This document shows, piece after piece, positions 10,160-22,660 of a DNA stretch of 64,000 bases; within the stretch, counting starts at the first letter, position 1; each line of letters begins with the position of its first letter. The position numbers and the translations under genes were made by a program. Source of the DNA: Saccopteryx bilineata (Eukaryota > Chordata > Mammalia > Chiroptera > Emballonuridae); assembly GCF_036850765.1 (NCBI RefSeq), contig NC_089493.1, positions 125,060,239 to 125,124,238 on the forward strand, read 5' to 3'. The notes below the pieces were generated by a model. It ran no database searches, was not told the origin of the DNA, and saw only the letters and a list, made by a program, of their open reading frames with translations.

Positions 10160-10335
10160 CTCAGTGGGAAAGCGCTCTGGGGTTATGAGACTGCTGGGTT
10201 TGCCCCTGCTCTCTCCTAACTGGCTAAGACTTTATTTATCTGGGTCTCAGTTCCTTCCCATTTCTCAAATGCGATTGAAACAAACAGAAAGTGCACCTGT
10301 TCTATCCATCTCCTAGGGGGGCTGTTAGTGAAACT
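10160..10335 (+). repeat. MIR fragment
   Basis: 'ggctaagactttatttatct' followed by 'gggtctcagttccttcccat' is a decayed MIR core. Confidence 0.6.
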
Positions 10336-10827
10336 CGAAGAAGAGGTGAAAACCCCAGGAGTGGACCCACGGGGTTCTTGAGAAAGTCTCTAGTTTTTGT
10401 ATCAGGCTTTCTCAGGGACACCCTGACTTGCTCAGTGCCATTGGAGGGCAGGCTAGCGCCTTCCCACAGAGCCCCCAGTCAGAGGACATCCCCCAGCAGC
10501 CAGAGTCCTGAAAAAGGACACCCCATCTGGGGCCCACATATCCATACACACTTGCTGCTGAAACTATGGCCTTCTTCACAGCCTTTTCACTGCTGAGCAA
10601 CATGGTCCCCACTGCGAGGAGGCCCACAGAGGGGCCTGCAGAAGGCTGGCGACTTTGGCACCAGAGCCCCAATTGCAGGCAGGCCTTGGCCAGCTGGCCA
10701 CTGGGAGCTACGGACTTGTAAAGATCTGCGGAGGCCCTTACAGTTCTGAGTTCCCAGGCAGTGCTGTGAATTGTCACGGAAGGATGAAAGGATGCTGGAT
10801 TTAAGTCCTAGATTCTGTCTCACCCTA

Positions 10828-10960
10828 TCCTAGACAGCAAGGTGCTGGTGGCCAACCATTTCATTTCCCTGAACCTCAGTTTCTTTATCTATAAAATGGG
10901 AGAACGTGCCTGGCTGGCCTCCCTCACAGCCTGGTTGTGAGAGTGGATACTGTTCAGCCC
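10828..10960 (+). repeat. MIR fragment
   Basis: 'cctcagtttctttatctata' then 'aaatggga' is the canonical MIR core, followed by 'cctggttgtgagagtgg' in the place of the usual 'gttgttgtgaggatt'. Confidence 0.8.
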
Positions 10961-11117
10961 CACAGGGTGACTGCTGCCCCTGGGCCTGGGGCCGAGCGGA
11001 CAGGCTTTGGAGTGGGAGCAAGAGTGTGATGGAACCCCCTCGGTAGAAAGTGGTGAGAGCGGGGGATGGGCAGAGGGCCAGCCTGAGGAAGTGTGCCTCT
11101 CCCACAGTGGCCATCTG

Positions 11118-11315
11118 CTGAAAGTGAGACCCTGGAGCACCAGAGTTTGAACCCTGATCCTGCTACCTGAAGCCCTGTGGCCCTGGGCAAGCCCAGTGTA
11201 TCCCTTCCAACAGTCTCTGCCTCTGTAAAATGAGGCTATTATTCAGACCTCACAGAGTAGTTTGAATAAAATGAAGTGTTAATATCTGTAAAGTGTCTAG
11301 TGCAGAGCCTGGCTC
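11118..11315 (+). repeat. MIR, nearly full length
   Basis: Order matches MIR: box-B-like 'gagtttgaaccctgatcctg', 'ccctgggcaa', 'ctctgcctctgtaaaatgag', then 'gtaaagtgtctagtgcagag' near the 3' end. Confidence 0.85.
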
Positions 11316-11934
11316 CCGGGTGTGTGTGGTGGGGGGCTGATAGAAGCAGCTGCTAGTGTTTTTGACAACGTTTTTTGGATGTAACTCCCTCTTTCCACCC
11401 AGGAGGCTCTGGGTGGGTGCCCACCCTGGGTAGAAGACCGGCTCCCAGCTCAGCATGGAGGATGTGAAGTGCAACCCGGCTGGAGCAGCGTGGCCTCAGC
11501 GGGGTGCCTCTCCTGGGCCTGTTGTTCTATCCACGGTTCTGACTGCGCACTTGCTTTGGGGGTGTTTGTCTTGTCTCGACCCCAGAGCCAGACATCCCCC
11601 ATTCCTGACTTAACTTACTTCCCCTTGACTGTGGCACCTGATCTCAACTCGTCCCTTTTCCACCTGCCTTGATCCAGGGTAACAGGGTCTCAGGATCCAA
11701 GGGCCCAAGTAATCCAGCCTTGGAGGAATCAGGGGGAGCTTACGGACCTGTCTGAGGCCAGTCCAGGGCTCTCCAAGGAGGTGCTCATCCCCTATCTCCT
11801 GCCCCCATGGAAGTGAACTCGCAGCTGCCTGGGGCAACTAGCTGATTTCTACCCGCCTGGAATTTCCTCCACAGGCAACCCCAACAGGACCACTTTGAAT
11901 TCCATGAGCTTCTCCTATAGCATCATGACCAAGG
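11316..11934. other. Unique non-coding sequence
   Basis: GC-moderate sequence with overlapping short open frames on both strands. No domain or repeat identified. Confidence 0.5.
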
Positions 11935-12065
11935 GCACAAGGAAGCTCTGGAGCCAGACTGCCCGGGTTCAAGATTCCAAGACCACAGTCACGTAGCTGT
12001 GCGACATTGAGTAAGTTACATAAGCTTTGTGCATTGCATTTCAATGGATAAAAGTCCTACCTCAC
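11935..12065 (+). repeat. MIR, 5' and core part
   Basis: 'ctggagccagactgcccggg' and 'ttcaagattccaagaccaca' give the tRNA-related 5' half. The core follows as 'cattgagtaagttacataag'. Confidence 0.85.
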
Positions 12066-14760
12066 AGAATCACTTGTTTCTTCTGTGAATCACTTGTTCA
12101 TTTAGACTGACCTTGCTGAGTGCTTTTGAGGTTTTTTGCCTGAAAGGTGTTGTTCCTAGCTGGACTGAGGCTTAACAGTTGAGCCAGGATGTGGGCATCT
12201 TGGCTTCCAGAGGTTTCCAGGGTGAAGAAAATGAGCCAGTTGGCCTGGGAATGCACCAGCCTCCACTCCCTGCAGGAAGATTAATGGGACAGCTTTCCAC
12301 AGAAAGTTGAACAGGGAGAATGGACAAACTAATTGCTTTGATAAAGAGTGCTAGACCAAATTATCCTGGTGGTTTCTCTGATTTTCCCATGAAAGATTGG
12401 GAGTTTGGAGGCCAATCTTAGTTATGGGCTAGTTTTTGGGTAGGAGTTCTGACACGGTCTGGAATTAGGGTGGAGTTATTGTCAGGGTCAAGGTCAGGGG
12501 AGGCTAACCAGGCAGAGGAGAGGCAAACTCATTATGCTCCCTGGAGTGAGCCAGGACCACCCCATCGGAGCCTGGCTCACCATCTCGGCGCTGGGCATAA
12601 CTGCGGCCCCATGGCACTGTTTGCTTTTTTTTTTTTTTAAACTTTCCCTGGAATTTTTCTGGCCCCAGAAATATGGACCACCAGAGCTAGGAAGGCCCTG
12701 AAAGATTGTCCAGTGTTAGGAGAAGAGTCAAGCTAAAAAAGGAAAAGTGAAAACAAGGATGAGCCACACGCATGTGGCCCCGTTTATGTGCTCAGAGAAG
12801 CTTAACTATATTTGTGAAGTATATCTGAGAAGAAAATGAAAAAAAGCATGGTCTTACAAAAGACTTCTCTTCCCAGAATTGTTCTATTGAAGCTCTGTGT
12901 GTTAAAGCATGATGATGGGGGGAAGGGGGGACAAAAACTTCTTATCCATCCTTCCTTGTTTTTCAGAATGGGAAACTGAGGCAGGAGGCAGGCCCCTGAT
13001 GGTGGCCACAAAGAGCAGGTTGGACCCTGCTTTTGGGTCTGGGTCTTTTCTCTGTGATGTCTGGACCCAGCCATTGACCATTGAAGGGCTGCTTCTTGCC
13101 TATAGGAAATGTACTTTGCAATTGAAGAAATAAGTCAGAGAACCAGCTGCAGTAGCAGATGTACAACCAAAGAAGGAGTAATTATTTTTTACGCTGACCT
13201 TTGATGAGCCACCGTTTCCAACTTGCAGGAAAATTGTACTTTATTTCCCTTCATTTTACATGTCTATGAGCCAGTTTTATATATACTTTAGGGTTTTCTT
13301 TTTGAGCCTCATATGCAATCGCTACAGAGCGGATGACACACATCACACAGACTGGAGTCACAGGGACAGAGAGGGCGTGGGGCTGGTCCCAGAGCCAGTG
13401 CAGTGTCAGGAGTTTGGAACACGTTCCTTCTCTCTAGGGGAGCCTCAGAGGCATTTTTCTTCTTTTTTTATAAGTAGAAGGCTGGCTTTCTGACATTGCT
13501 ACCACCCCCCAACCCCCACTGCCCAGCCCCCAAGTCTAAAATATTCTCCGTTAGGTTCTCTCTTTTCACTCTCCATGTCCTCAGAGTCTTCCTAACCTCG
13601 GTCACAGGGTCACATGCTCCTCTCCAGAGCTCCTTCCCCTGAAAGTCTCAGGAGGCTGCCACAGTACTCAGTGAGGGGATTGGGGCCAGGCTTGGGGCAT
13701 TCCTCCCCCATAGAGGCCACGCCCCAAGACGCTAAGCACCAGTCACTGAGCACATCAAGGTCAGAACTTCAAGATGTCTGACTCTAAAATTAGTGCTCCT
13801 TTCTTATCTCCAGCAGGTGGGTGGGGGTTTAGGGCCTTGTTTTCAGAAGGTGGAGTTCAGCAAACTCTCTTGGACAGACCACGCGGCGGGGGCTGAGCCC
13901 TGGGTGACAAGGGAGCTGGGCTGCGGGCACAGAGCTGTGGCCCACCAGCCCCGTGCCCTCTGGTGTCAGCCACTTTCCACCTCTCTCAAACTCTGTGATT
14001 CAGCTGTTTGCTGAGTCGGCCTCATCGGAACTGCTGGGGTTTCCAGGCCCACGAATCTTTATTTTTCCAGAGTTGTCCTAAACGCGTTACTCCCCTGAGC
14101 AAATCATCTCTTCACTGGCGGTGGTGTTACTCCTCTTAGCTGTCTTTGTTGTCTGCTCACCTCCCTTTTGGCCCTGCAGGTCTGCCCAGCATCCTGCCAG
14201 TGCCCCAGTTTTCCCCGAACTCCTGGTACCCCAGAGTGCAGCTGCCCCCTAGAGCTCCCCACATAGCCATGGTGTTGCAGATAAAGACAGAATTCACAGC
14301 CTCTTGGGCACTGGGCCTGCAGGCAAGTGTAGCCGACTGAGAGAAACCCAGGCACAGTTCAGCTCAGGGAATTCCCAGCTCTTTTCATAACCAGGCAGCA
14401 TTGTGCCAACAGTTAGATGTCCTGTCCCCTCCTCAATGTTGTGCCTCTCTCTTTCTTCCTGGTTAACCTTGCCAAAGATTGGTTAGTTTGATTGGTCTGC
14501 TCCAGAAATCAGGTCTAGCGTTTGTATCTCATCTTCCATAACTCATCTTGTAATCCTTTTTTTCTCTTTCATCCCAGAAGAGTTGGCCAAGTTCTTTCTC
14601 TACTTTGCGGGTTTGTTCTTCTGGATCATCAGGTCTAGTTTTCATTACCTTTCTCCAAAGTGCTTTTGATTCAGCTACTATGTTTTTTAGTCACTTTGTA
14701 ATTCTTCCTCTCCTGTCCACTTTCCTTTTTCTATCCCCTCATTACTTCACCTTGAAATGA
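12066..14760. other. Unique non-coding sequence
   Basis: No gene recognised. Local features are a T-run at 12626-12640 and a C-rich stretch near 13502-13535. A MIR-like scrap 'atgggaaactgaggcaggag' lies at 12967-12986. Frames of 60-90 aa on both strands look like chance. Confidence 0.5.
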
Positions 14761-14764
14761 AGTA

Positions 14765-15371
14765 TCGTTGTCCCTCTTATCCACGGGCATGCCTGAGACC
14801 CCGGAACCCCCAGAGGATGCCTGAAAACTGCAGATAACACCAAACTCTACATGTGTTATGTTTTCCCCATAATGTACATACCCAGGATAAAGTTCATTTG
14901 ATAAATTAAACACAGTTAGAAATTACCAATAATAACTAATAATAAAATAGAACAATTATAATAGAGTTAAAAACTTTGCGAATGTGGTCTCTCTCAAAAT
15001 ACCTTTTGATATTGTACTCACCCTTCTTGGGAGGATGTGAGATGGTGCCTACGTGATGCAATAAGGTGAGGTAAATGATGTAGGCATTGTGATGTAGCAG
15101 CAGGCTGCTACCAACCCTCTGATTGGGCTACTAAGCGACTGACAGGAGGGCAGCATATACAGCCCGGAGACACCGGACAAAGGAGTGATTCACGTCCAGG
15201 GAGGGACGGAGCAGGACGGCACAAGATTTCATGACACTGCTCAGAACAGCATGCCATTCAATACTTATGTGTTGCCTAATTCTGGAATTTTCTACTTTAT
15301 AGTTTCAGATCGTGGTTGACCCCACGTTACTAGAACCGTGAAAAGCAAAATCGGGAATAAGGGGGAACACT
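14765..15371 (+). mobile_element. Tigger-like DNA transposon remnant, non-autonomous
   Basis: The left end 'gttgtccctcttatccacgg' (14767-14786) pairs imperfectly with the right end 'gggaataagggggaacac' (15353-15370), as in pogo/Tigger elements. Internal wording such as 'ataataaaatagaacaatta' (14940-14959) fits the same family. About 600 bp with no transposase frame, so it is an internally deleted derivative. The orientation call is tentative. Confidence 0.75.
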
Positions 15372-15374
15372 CAA

Positions 15375-16130
15375 CAGATTCTCTCCCTGAGACTTTCTGC
15401 TCTTTTTTTAAGGAGGTCATGCCTTCTTTTCCATTGAGCTTGCTGGGATGGTAGACACATATTCTTCTGGTGTCTATCTATAGCTGGGGCTGGTTGGTCC
15501 TTAATTTCTGTGCTATGCTGGGTTGGGACTCTTAACTCCTGCCTGGATCTCTGGCTCTCTGAGCTGCTGTTGGAGGTAAAGGAGTTCCCCCACTACCTGG
15601 CATACTCTGGCTGTTCCGGCTTCTCCTTTCTGGCCTCAGCCCCAGCTGTCTGGTGATAAGTGCCCCCAACTTTCTGTTTCCTGTAATTTTCTGTTTCTTG
15701 CCTAGTTGTAGACAGATGGTGGCATAGGAACAGGGGATGGTGCAGTGAAGAGAGGTAACAAGACCCTGCTTCAAAGGTCAGCTCTTAAGAGATGGAAAAG
15801 AGTGGCTGCTCCCGTTTCTGGTGGGTGCTGCCATGAGTCACAGAGACAGGACTGTCAGGAGAAGAGGTGAAATATGTCTTTCTACTGTTCCCAGTAGGCC
15901 TCTGCTTTGCAAAGGGCCCCCTGGGTAAATTAGGCAACATGGCTGGGAATTCTCCTTTTCTCTGTATTTCTAGATAATTTAATGATAAGTTTGAAAGGCT
16001 AAATCAGTGAGCCACTCACTATTTTTAGCTAGGGAACTCACCTCCAATTTTTAATGCACACTCACTATTTAATCCTTCTTTTGCATTGATTTCTTCATTT
16101 TTCAAAAATAGTTCCTGATTTTTAACTTGG
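15375..16130. other. Unique non-coding sequence
   Basis: Nothing recognised on either strand. Confidence 0.5.
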
Positions 16131-16134
16131 GCAC

Positions 16135-16420
16135 CAACCCTCTCTTAGTCCAGGTGGCCTGGGTGAGGCTATGAAGGTAAAGCACATGACCTTGACCTTA
16201 GCCAATCAGCACTTTGCATTCCTTGGCCATAGTCATTGGTTCAGGGGTAGGCATGTGATGGGAGACTGGTACAATCAGAATGAGGTTCAGAACTTTTGCA
16301 GAAACTCCTAGAAAGGATGCTCGGTTTTTCCCTTTACACCTGAGTCTGAACTGTGAACTGAGCCCTAAAAGGAGCTTGAGAATGAATCTGAGGACGAGAG
16401 AGGCTGTATCTTGGGGACAG
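16135..16420. repeat. Possible old interspersed repeat
   Basis: Text such as 'accttagccaatcagcactt' and 'tgagaatgaatctgagga' resembles a mammal-wide medium-reiteration repeat. Unassigned. Confidence 0.3.
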
Positions 16421-16654
16421 CAAGGAGCTCTTGGTCCAGCCTTTCCTGAAGCTGGACTACTCCTGGATCTCTTAGTAATGAGAACCAATACAGTCTCTTT
16501 TTTGTTTAAGCATTACTTGAGTCAGATTATCAGTCACTTAAAGTAAAATTGAGTTGTCATTTATACAGATGTGGTGTGATCACAGGATTAGAAAAAAAAG
16601 AAGAAACAAATATAAGGAAGAAAAAATTCCAAATATTTATAGTAGTATCCTTTA

Positions 16655-16832
16655 AAAAATATTCTGTTATTTGCTTTAGAAAGAGGAAGGGAGAGGGAGG
16701 AAAGAGAGAGAGAGAAACACTGACTTGTTGTTTTACCTAGTTATGCATTCACTGGTTGATTCTTGTATGTGCCCGCCCCGGATCGAACACATCAGATGGC
16801 ACTCTAACCAACTGACCTATCAGGCCAGAGCT
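16655..16832 (-). mobile_element. Bat-type tRNA-derived SINE
   Basis: On the minus strand it reads 'ggcctgataggtcagttggt' then 'tagagtgccatctgatgtgt' and 'tcgatccggggcgggcacat', i.e. A box, B box and tRNA-unrelated tail with a TCTCTC tract. This is the style of the Ves-like SINEs of bats. A loose target duplication (atagt..tcctt) is visible at both sides. Confidence 0.8.
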
Positions 16833-17802
16833 AGGATAGTGTCCTTAGATGGCAGGATTGTGGGTTATTTTTATTTCTCTGTATTTTATTTCACTTTTCT
16901 GTATGTTTATAACTAGTATGTTTTGTAGAAAAAAAAAAAGCTAACACACAAGGAAAGCCCTCAATAAATACTATGTTTACAATTTGCTTCTTCAGTTTGG
17001 AAAAGCAAAGAGGCTGAAGGGGCCACTGTTATGTCACTGCTGCACGTGTGGAATCAAAATCAGGCAGTCTGGCCACTCATCAATGCTGTGACAGACCCCT
17101 GCAGGGCTTCCCTCAAAGCTGAAAGAGGAAATTTTTTATGCAGGGAGAAGCAAACTTATGGCAGCTGTTTCTCCACAGAGAGTACAAGTTAAAAATAGAA
17201 ATAGTTTCAAGAAGTTTTGAAATGTTCCTGGATGGCAGTTCTGCTATAGAATTGCAGAGGTGTGTGTATGTGTGTGTGGTAGGCATGGGGCTGTCTCTGG
17301 CCTTGGGATGGGTGTCAGGAAGGCCTCTAAACTTTCCCTAGGGGCCAGGCCAGGGCCTCCTGAGCTGACAGGCACAAATGTAGGTGCTTGTCACACTGGA
17401 TCTATATGTTCTATGGTCTCCTGCATCAGGGATTTAGTGAGGCAGGCGGTGGTGCTCACGCTCCCAATGAGCAACCAGGGCTGAGAGGGCACGCGGGCTG
17501 CAACACTTGCTGCATCTTGAGTGTCACAAAGGCTGAATGAACTGCCTGGAATGTGGAAACCCAAATCCCGAGTTACCACTGACTGTGGCCGCAAGCAGAG
17601 TCCTCCAGCGGAGGGCACTACTCATGTCTACGCATCCAGGAAATCAAGTCAGCCTCCCCCCCAAAAAAGTTAAAATGGAGCTAGCCTGGGCTAGGGAATT
17701 CCACCCCCCGCCAACCCCCATGAGAGAGAGAGAGATTTAAAAGTCACAGGAGATGGTTTTTCTCATGTGACATTTTGGTATCTATTTTTTTATAGCATTG
17801 CT

Positions 17803-17940
17803 TCTCAAAGGGTGTTCCCTTATAATCTGCTCTTGGAATGCGAAGCAAGGGAATGTGTTTGTAGCTAAATTTGTTTGAGAAACAATTATGTATTCCATAG
17901 CCCTGTGCACATTAGCATAGTAAAGGCTTTGAGAAGTCCC
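17803..17940. repeat. Possible hAT-type MITE fragment
   Basis: 'cattgcttctcaaagggtgt' at the left and 'ggctttgagaagtcccc' at the right form a rough inverted pair like the ends of short hAT elements. Confidence 0.4.
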
Positions 17941-19610
17941 CATGGTAAAGGAACGTGGTTGACTGAATGATCACAGAACTCAATGATTTGGGAGGGTCAC
18001 CCACATACTGGATGGGATGAGGTATGAGGCCAAACAGGCAGGAAGTGACTACTCCTGATATGTGGACAGGGGCTGCTCAAAAATGGTGGAATTTGGGGTA
18101 TGGATGGGTGGACCAGCTGAGTAGGTTGTGCATGTCATCCCCAGGGCATTTAAAACAAGGTAGATTGTAAGATCTCAGAGTTCATACCTCATTTTATAAA
18201 GAGGGCCACTGACATCCACAGAAGAGAGCTGTCATTGGAGCTTTTGGTTGTATACCATAAATGACAACCTAGGAGAAGGATTTCCTAGGGGGCAGATATC
18301 AGGGTGCACACCGAACCTATTGGAAGCCTGGAGAACCAGGTTCAAAAACAGCTAGAAACCCAGAGAAGGTGGTTTACTGAGAGTATGGCCAAACTATGCC
18401 ACACACGTGAGTGAGGTGTTGCAGCTGGTGTCGTGACGTACAGTAAACTGGCCTGTGGCACTGCGTCATTCAGGGTAGGAAAGGCAGAGTGGCTGATCAC
18501 AGGCCACGTGCCCCTCCCAAGCTGGCAGGGTCCCTGACGGGAGGACAGGTGACTGTTTTGATTTCTGCAGTCGAAGCCTGGAGCCTACCTCTCACAGGGA
18601 CTCCTGTAGGAAAGAAGCTTGCCTATTGGGTTGGGGGCAGAGAGAGGTTAGAGATGCCATCTCCTACCCTTCAGTTCACATGCTGTAGCCAAGTGTACTC
18701 TTTCCTATTAATGTTGAAAATCCTGATTTAATTAATAGCACGGACCTCAGTGAATTTCTACTTACCGTGGAAGGAAGGATAGGATTCTGAGATAATGTGA
18801 AACATTCACCTGTACTGTTCGCCTTGGGTTTCCCACCTCTCCCCGGTCTTTACTTACTGACCGCATGTGCAGTCATCACAGCAGAAATACACAGAGGGAG
18901 GGAAACACACAGCTGTAGCTTTTGAATTTCAGGTGGATATAATAGCCTGAGAGCCTCATAATTGTTGCCATTGAACATCCAAATCCCGAGCCTGTAGGGC
19001 TTCGGACTGGTGTGTGGCAGTTAAGCCATTTTCCCCACTTACCCAGATTAGATGACTGCTTTCTGGAGCAAGAAAAAGGAGGCCTGGGGAAGAAAATGTT
19101 TCTGGGAGTGGTCCTGCTGAACTCTCCATGCACCACACCCTGCAGATGAAACAATACCCAATAGTTTGGGGGATCTGAGGGCAGGGTGACAGGGGCCCCA
19201 CTCCCTGAGATAGGCTGGGAGGCTTTTCTCAGTGTCGCATGGGGAACAGCAGGATGTTTTTGCTGATGGCCCTGAAAGCCAGGAAACCGACAGGCCTCCT
19301 GCCTAGGGAGATAGGGACGTGGAGCAGATGCCAGCACACACTCACAGCCCAAGAACAGCAGGAATGAGGGCTCCTCACCAGCCCACGGGGGTGCCAGTGT
19401 GGACAGGTGACCTCAAAGAACTGGGTGTGCCCTCCTGGGTGCCCTGACCTGATTTTTCCTGCACCTCAACTGGGTGCAGCCTCTGGAGGGAAAGAGGGGA
19501 AAACCCTGCATCGACTAAAATGGAGGTTCTGCCAAAAGCAGGAAGAGGGACACGGGGGAAGTAAGCTTTTTCTTTCCTTTCCCACTTGAATTTGTGGGCT
19601 GCGAACTTCA
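17941..19610. other. Unique non-coding sequence
   Basis: Contains a 158-aa open frame (19352-18876, minus) without recognisable domain and with overlapping frames. No gene is supported. Confidence 0.5.
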
Positions 19611-19619
19611 TTCTAATAT

Positions 19620-19985
19620 ATAGCCACTGTGATACACCCTAGCTTGATGGTGGGGATATGTTCTGAGAAATGCGTCCCTGGGCAATGTCCTCATTGCACA
19701 CACATCAGAGTGCACTTACACAACCTAGTTGACCTGGCCTGCTGCTGTGGTTGTATGCGCTGCTCTGTCCTACGACTGGCGGTGTGATGGGTTTGTTACA
19801 CCTGCTCCACCACAGACACGTGAGGAATGTGTTGCACTAATACATTCGTATGGCTATGATGTCATTAGGTGACAGGAATTTTCAGCTCCATTATGCACGT
19901 ACAGGCACAACATTGTATATGTGGTCTGTTGTTGACCAAAACATCATCAGATGGTGCAAGACTGTGATTCGGGAAAACTAATCCA
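19620..19985. repeat. Possible ancient DNA transposon
   Basis: 'tgacaggaattttcagctcc' (19871-19890) and 'ggtctgttgttgaccaaaac' (19922-19941) read like one end of a mammal-wide DNA transposon. Family not assigned. Confidence 0.4.
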
Positions 19986-20007
19986 CGATATTAAGAAAGG
20001 TTTCAAG

Positions 20008-20161
20008 TGCCCTGGACAGATAGCTCGGCTGGTTAGAGCGTTGTCCCAAAGCACAGAGATTGCCGGTTTAATCTCTGGTCAGGGCACATAGAGGAACAGC
20101 TTAATATTCCTGTTTCTCCCTCACTGTCTCCTTTCTTCCATCTAAAATCAATAAACATTAA
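20008..20161 (+). mobile_element. Bat-type tRNA-derived SINE
   Basis: A box 'agctcggctggttagagcg' and B-box-like 'ggtttaatctctggtcaggg' are followed by a C/T-rich tail and 'aatcaataaacatta'. The flanks 'aaaggtttcaag' (19996-20007) and 'aaaagtttcaag' (20162-20173) are a near-perfect target duplication. Confidence 0.88.
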
Positions 20162-20609
20162 AAAAGTTTCAAGCACCTCTCTCCTTGAATTATTATCAGT
20201 CTGACTTTGGTTTTGCTTACTCACATCCTGGGTGAAAGCTAGATGGTGGACGACCCATGGGCAGCTTTTTGCTGGGAGACAGGGCTGGCCCTGGTGGTCA
20301 CCTTCTGGGCTCTGCTGTGGCTTCATCCCCCAGCCCATCAGGCTGCATGTTCAGAGCAGGTGGGGTCCCTTGAAGAGCCCTTGTCTCCTGGGCTGTACAC
20401 TCAGTGAGTCACCCTTGTTCCTGGTCAGCTGGTCTTAAACACTGCTGAGAGGATGTTGAGGAGAGTCCTTTGAAAACCCCAAATCTCTCTAAGCCTCCCC
20501 TGGGGGGTCAGCTTCCACATCTATAAAATGAAATCTCTTTGCTTTGCTCCTCACGGTAGTCCAGCTTGGACATCCAGTGTCTGCCACACGCAGGCACCTT
20601 CACCTCGGC

Positions 20610-20750
20610 TCGTTTCATCTCTATGACAGCCCTGCCAGGAAGGCTGTTCACCCTGATTTGCACCTGTTGGAATCAGAGTCATAGAAGACAAGGGACTTTC
20701 CAAAGTCCAATTGTTTATGCATCAAATCTAAGACTCCATAGAGGTGGGAC
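20610..20750 (-). repeat. MIR fragment
   Basis: 'atgacagccctgccaggaag' and 'acaagggactttccaaagtc' are the MIR core on the minus strand. Confidence 0.65.
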
Positions 20751-20799
20751 ACACCATTATTTCATAAACAATAAGGAAAGAAAAAGGGCTGCCAATTAT

Positions 20800-21735
20800 A
20801 CCTGCTAAGAGGTCACACATTGTGAGGCACATTCTAAGTTTCAGAGATGTTAAGACTTGTGAGGAGTGAGCCTTAGAAGTGATGGGCAGCCGCACTGAGC
20901 AGATGGTAGATAAGGGTGCAGCACCAGGTCTGAGGGACTTCAGAGCTCATGTCGTTACATTCAGGCAAGCTGCCACATGGGCCACCTGCTGCTATGAGAC
21001 TTGAAAGAGCGCCAGGGAGAAACAGGACTCCCAGGCATACAACGTGCTGTGCAGATACATGGACTAATGGCTATGAGGGCTGTGCCGACAGCTGGAATGG
21101 AATAAACTCGCTTACTCTTGTAGAGGAAGCCTTGGTTGCACGAATTTCCGAGAATTTGAATGTAGGTGGAACCCTGTCACAGTCCAGAAAACTGACTCCT
21201 TGTCTATGGCATCTTATGTAATCTTAGAAGCTAACCTATCCAAGAACTACTTGGCTTAACCTAGACCTGGTTCACTTATGGGGAATAAACTCCAAAACCA
21301 GGGTTTGCAGAGTTTTGGAGATCTAAAGAAACTTTCAGTTGATGAGAGAGACAAGACAGAACAGAACAAAATCCAGAGGAACACCTGTTTCCCCCAGGAC
21401 TCTACCTTGACCCAAGTCTGGGGCTGCAGGAGGCTCTGGGGCCTGCCTCTCCTTGAGTGGGGTAGAACATGCTGCCCAGGGGCTCCACACTTGACTGGGG
21501 ATGTGTTCCAGTCAAATGGAGTGTGGAGTGTCCACAGATCCTGGAAACTGCCTTTGCCAGAGTCCTTCCCCCAAATCAGATGGCCCCTCAGAAGGAGCCT
21601 GTCCTCAGAGGGGCACTGGGATCTGGGGCTGTCATTCACCATCCATGGTGCATCGCTCTGGATCTGGCCCATCCTCCCCAGTGACTCCCTGACACCAGTC
21701 ACCATTACCACTGCTGACCAGCGTACACATAGCAT
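20800..21735. other. Unique non-coding sequence
   Basis: Two antiparallel open frames of about 158 aa overlap at 21256-21754. Neither has a recognisable domain. Confidence 0.5.
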
Positions 21736-21739
21736 GATT

Positions 21740-21990
21740 GGCCCAGCACTTTAGCGACCCGATTTCATCAAGTCTTCTCAGAAGCTCTCCTAAGTTTGAA
21801 TTATTACCTCCATTTTAAAGATGACAAATCTGAGGGTCCGCGAGGCCAAGAAATAGTGCATCTAAGACCACAAAGCCCATAAATAAGAAGAGAAGTCTTA
21901 GCCAAGTCTCCATGTGGTGCCTAGAATGGTGCCCGAGCCAGTGTGAGCACTTGATATTGGTTAAATGACTGAAACATGCCGTATGATAAA
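21740..21990 (-). repeat. MIR/L2 fragment
   Basis: 'attattacctccattttaaa' followed by 'gatgacaaatctgagg' (to about 21836) is the MIR core on the minus strand. Confidence 0.75.
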
Positions 21991-22108
21991 AATACATAAA
22001 AAGTTTGGTAGGGAAACTAATCATTAATTAATTTTATTTGTCCGAGCAACTGCTTTTGTGCCCAGTGGACCTACAGAGGAAATGGGTTTCAGGCAACGGA
22101 GGCATAAA

Positions 22109-22127
22109 TAACACACACACACACACT
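22109..22127. repeat. (AC)n microsatellite
   Basis: About nine AC dinucleotides. Confidence 0.85.
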
Positions 22128-22129
22128 TC

Positions 22130-22660
22130 CTTTAATGACCCGCCTGCAATTGATACACTGCTAAGTAGCGTTTCTTGTACTAGGGAGATTCTATTTCCAC
22201 ACTAGCAGCAGATTTGACCTTTGTGTCAGCTGCCAGCTGCTTATAATTCTGACAGATGCAAGCACATTTCTGGGAAGCTGTAGCCACTCAGGACCTTGTA
22301 GATCAACAGGCAAGGCTGGTGGCTTTGGTAAGATTGATTGGCCTGCGAGAATCCCATTTACAGCCTGAACAGAGCCTTGGTTTACCACGGCCTGGGCACT
22401 AATGACTTCGACAGCTCCTATCTAAATCTGTCAGCCAGGGCTGATGGCGATAGGAAAGAACACTATTTATATGAAGCGGCAATTAGAGGAATGCTCGCCA
22501 AGGGGGAGCACCACTCCAAGTAAATCCCCGGCCTTCCAAATGGTGTCATGCTCGTGGTTATTTTAATCCACTTGGAATTTCTAGGGATATTAATGTGACG
22601 GGCCATCGTGGAGGATTAGCCAGGTTTATTTCTGCTGACATCTCAGAAAGCACACTCAGA
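22130..22660. other. Repeat-free block, candidate conserved non-coding element
   Basis: About 530 bp with no repeat signature and low CpG. It contains paired E-boxes 'cagctgccagctgc' (22229-22242) and a nuclear-receptor-like 'tgacctttg' (22214-22222). A 61-aa frame (22338-22523) is not convincing. The functional reading is inference only. Confidence 0.3.

Noticed and set aside
18876..19352. 158-aa minus-strand open frame
   Set aside because: No domain, and an overlapping 81-aa frame in another phase. Typical chance frame.
20008..20100. A tRNA gene
   Set aside because: The A and B boxes belong to a SINE with tail and target duplication, and no cloverleaf is complete.
21256..21754. Two antiparallel open frames of about 158-159 aa
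   Set aside because: No recognisable domain, no splice context, and mirrored open frames are a composition effect.
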